Below, in pieces: positions 61,543-64,000 of a stretch of DNA of 64,000 nt (the first letter of the stretch is position 1; each line of letters starts with the position of its first letter). The notes under the pieces were generated by a model. That model had not been told where the DNA came from. It saw only the letters and a program-made list of their open reading frames with translations, and did no database searches. The stretch comes from Pantoea sp. 1.19 (lineage in GTDB: Bacteria; Pseudomonadota; Gammaproteobacteria; Enterobacterales; Enterobacteriaceae): the NCBI RefSeq assembly GCF_001922585.1, contig NZ_MRBS01000007.1, positions 124,001 to 188,000 on the forward strand, read 5' to 3'. The position numbers and the translations under genes were made by a program.

Positions 61543-62178
61543 ATGTTTAAACGACTGATGATGATAGCGATGCTGGCCATCGCGCCGCTGGCGGCTTCAG
61601 CGGCCGACCAGACCAATCCCTACAAGCTGATGAACGAAGCGGCGGAAAAAACCTTTACCCGACTGAAAAATGAGCAGCCGAAGATCAAGCAGGATCCCAA
61701 CTACCTGCGGCAGATCGTGCGTGAAGAGCTGCTGCCCTACGTGCAGGTGAAGTACGCCGGCGCGCTGGTGCTGGGGCGCTATTACCGTGAAGCCACGCCG
61801 GCGCAGCGCGACGCCTATTTTAAAGCGTTCTCGAATTACCTTGAGCAGGCTTACGGGCAGGCGCTGGCGCTGTATCATGGCCAGACCTACCAGATTGCAC
61901 CGGAACAGCCGATCGGTGATAACAACATCATTGCGATTCGCGTGACTATTCTGGACCCCAACGGTCGTCCGCCGGTGCGTCTGGACTTCCAGTGGCGTAA
62001 GAACAGCCAGAATGGACACTGGCAGGCGTATGATATGATCGCTGAAGGCATCAGCATGATCACCACTAAACAGAACGAATGGGGTGATACGCTGCGCACC
62101 AAGGGCATCGACGGGCTGACCGCGCTGCTGGAAAAAGCGGCGAAGCAGCCGATTACGCTGGAACAGAAAAACGGATGA
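61543..62178 (+). CDS. mlaC: Periplasmic phospholipid carrier MlaC
   Basis: Soluble shuttle that moves phospholipids between MlaA-OmpC and MlaFEDB. 211 aa, as in E. coli. The signal peptide ([20 protein letters not shown]) is cleaved near residue 20. The mature part has the MlaC/Ttg2D fold ([20 protein letters not shown]). Its stop overlaps the mlaB start by 4 nt. Confidence 0.97.
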   Translation: MFKRLMMIAMLAIAPLAASAADQTNPYKLMNEAAEKTFTRLKNEQPKIKQDPNYLRQIVREELLPYVQVKYAGALVLGRYYREATPAQRDAYFKAFSNYLEQAYGQALALYHGQTYQIAPEQPIGDNNIIAIRVTILDPNGRPPVRLDFQWRKNSQNGHWQAYDMIAEGISMITTKQNEWGDTLRTKGIDGLTALLEKAAKQPITLEQKNG

Positions 62179-62483
62179 CCACGCGACTGACGTGGCGCCG
62201 CGACGGCGAGGAGCTGGTGCTCTCCGGCGAGCTGATGGCTGACACGCTGCAGCCGCTGTGGCAGGCGCGCGAGGCGCTGCTGCAGGGCTGCTGCCGCGTC
62301 GAGGTCTCCGGGCTGTCCCGGGTGGATACCGCCGGGCTGGCGCTGCTGGTCCACTTGCGCTATCCAGACGGTCATCCTACTGCGCAGGTGGCCCTCAGCG
62401 GCGTCACCGACGCGCTGGAGACGCTGATCACGCTGTATAATCTGACGTCGCTGATGCGCGGGCCTGCGGCGAGCGCGGCGTAA
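62175..62483 (+). CDS. mlaB: STAS-domain Mla protein MlaB
   Basis: Small cytosolic STAS protein that binds and stabilises MlaF. 102 aa (E. coli 97). STAS core: [20 protein letters not shown], with the conserved threonine of the DTAG loop. Last gene of mlaFEDCB, followed by a strong terminator. Confidence 0.95.
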   Translation: MTTRLTWRRDGEELVLSGELMADTLQPLWQAREALLQGCCRVEVSGLSRVDTAGLALLVHLRYPDGHPTAQVALSGVTDALETLITLYNLTSLMRGPAASAA

Positions 62484-62500
62484 GTCATTGGTTTCATGAA

Positions 62501-62533
62501 GCCCCGCGGGCGATCTGCCCGCGGGGCTTTTTT
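62501..62533 (+). terminator. Rho-independent terminator of mlaFEDCB
   Basis: Perfect 11-bp arms (GCCCCGCGGGC/GCCCGCGGGGC) with a 5-nt loop followed by six T residues. Confidence 0.95.
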
Positions 62534-62538
62534 GCATA

Positions 62539-62567
62539 TTTAAGATAGTTGCGGATTCCACTAAGAT
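62539..62567 (+). promoter_or_regulatory. Probable ibaG-murA promoter
   Basis: -35 TTTAAG (62539-62544), 17-bp spacer, -10 TAAGAT (62562-62567), directly after the mla terminator and 35 bp before ibaG. Confidence 0.5.
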
Positions 62568-62602
62568 ATCCGCCTGATAACATTCACCAACGAAGAAATC
62601 TG

Positions 62603-62857
62603 ATGGAAAATCGTGAAATTGAAGACGTGCTGAAGCACGCATTACCGCTGCAGGAAGTCCACGTCACCGGTGACGGTAGCCATTTTCAGGTGGTCGCGGT
62701 CGGCGAGATGTTTGCCACGCTGAGCCGGGTGAAAAAGCAGCAGGTTATCTACGCGCCGCTGATGGACTATCTGGCCGATAACCGCATCCACGCGCTGTCG
62801 ATCAAAACCTACACGCCGGAAGAGTGGGCGCGGGATCGTAAACTTAACGGATTCTAA
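62603..62857 (+). CDS. ibaG: BolA-family acid stress protein IbaG
   Basis: 84-residue BolA-like protein that binds glutaredoxin-linked iron-sulfur clusters and responds to acid stress in E. coli (formerly YrbA). The BolA core [20 protein letters not shown] and [16 protein letters not shown] is intact. The start at 62603 gives [14 protein letters not shown]. 59 bp upstream of murA and probably cotranscribed. Confidence 0.95.
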   Translation: MENREIEDVLKHALPLQEVHVTGDGSHFQVVAVGEMFATLSRVKKQQVIYAPLMDYLADNRIHALSIKTYTPEEWARDRKLNGF

Positions 62858-62898
62858 GCTGTGCGCCTGCGAGGCGGGCCGCAGCAGGGCATGACTGA

Positions 62899-64000
<1,102 letters not shown>

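Overview
This window is a chromosomal segment of a gamma-proteobacterium of the order Enterobacterales. Almost every gene can be recognised by direct resemblance to its Escherichia coli counterpart, and the order follows the E. coli region from yhdY through fis, accBC, mreBCD, mdh, rplM-rpsI, gltBD, arcB, rpoN and lpt to mla-murA. The high G+C content, msrPQ sitting beside acuI, and the absence of yhcC, elbB, yhcO, yhdJ, yhdV and acrEF-acrS from their E. coli positions suggest a lineage outside Escherichia. An Erwiniaceae-type genome (Pantoea/Erwinia/Mixta) is plausible, but I cannot prove it from the sequence. No insertion sequence, prophage, CRISPR array, tRNA or rRNA was seen.

Layout. 1-3.6 kb (minus): general amino-acid ABC transporter yhdW-yhdX-yhdY (yhdY is cut by the window edge), preceded by a sigma-54 promoter and two NtrC-like sites. 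3.7-5.4 kb: small membrane protein yhdU and the dusB-fis operon. 5.5-8.2 kb: yhdT-panF-prmA. 8.3-10.6 kb: aroQ-accB-accC. 10.8-13.4 kb: tightly coupled acuI-msrP-msrQ. 13.6-25.9 kb (plus): csrD, mreBCD, yhdE, rng, yhdP, tldD. 25.9-30.4 kb: aaeR divergent from aaeXAB, with a tandem partial duplication of the 3' end of aaeR. 30.4-32.4 kb: a G+C-rich non-coding stretch, two DUF1471 (yhcN) genes and argR with its ARG boxes. 32.8-38.2 kb: mdh, degS, degQ, zapG, zapE. 38.2-40.7 kb: rplM-rpsI and sspA-sspB. 40.7-47.4 kb: gltD and gltB with a long regulatory region. 47.4-51.1 kb: arcB, the sRNA gene arcZ antisense to its end, and mtgA. 51.2-59.1 kb (minus): yrbG-kdsD-kdsC-lptC-lptA-lptB-rpoN-hpf-ptsN-rapZ-npr. 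59.4-64 kb (plus): mlaFEDCB, ibaG and the start of murA.

How the genes fit together. Much of the window concerns the cell envelope: MreBCD, MtgA and MurA for peptidoglycan; KdsC/D and LptABC for LPS; MlaBCDEF and YhdP for phospholipid transport; DegS/DegQ and MsrPQ for envelope quality control. A second theme is nitrogen: sigma-54 (rpoN), the nitrogen PTS (ptsN, npr, rapZ), GOGAT (gltBD), ArgR, and an amino-acid transporter whose upstream DNA has the layout of an NtrC/sigma-54 promoter.

Most of the window is conserved core genome. The points most worth a second look are the sigma-54/NtrC promoter of yhdW, the unannotated-looking yhdU and arcZ genes, the tandem duplication at the end of aaeR, and the NtrC-like palindrome plus ARG boxes upstream of gltB. 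I did not find evidence for a wholly new biological system.
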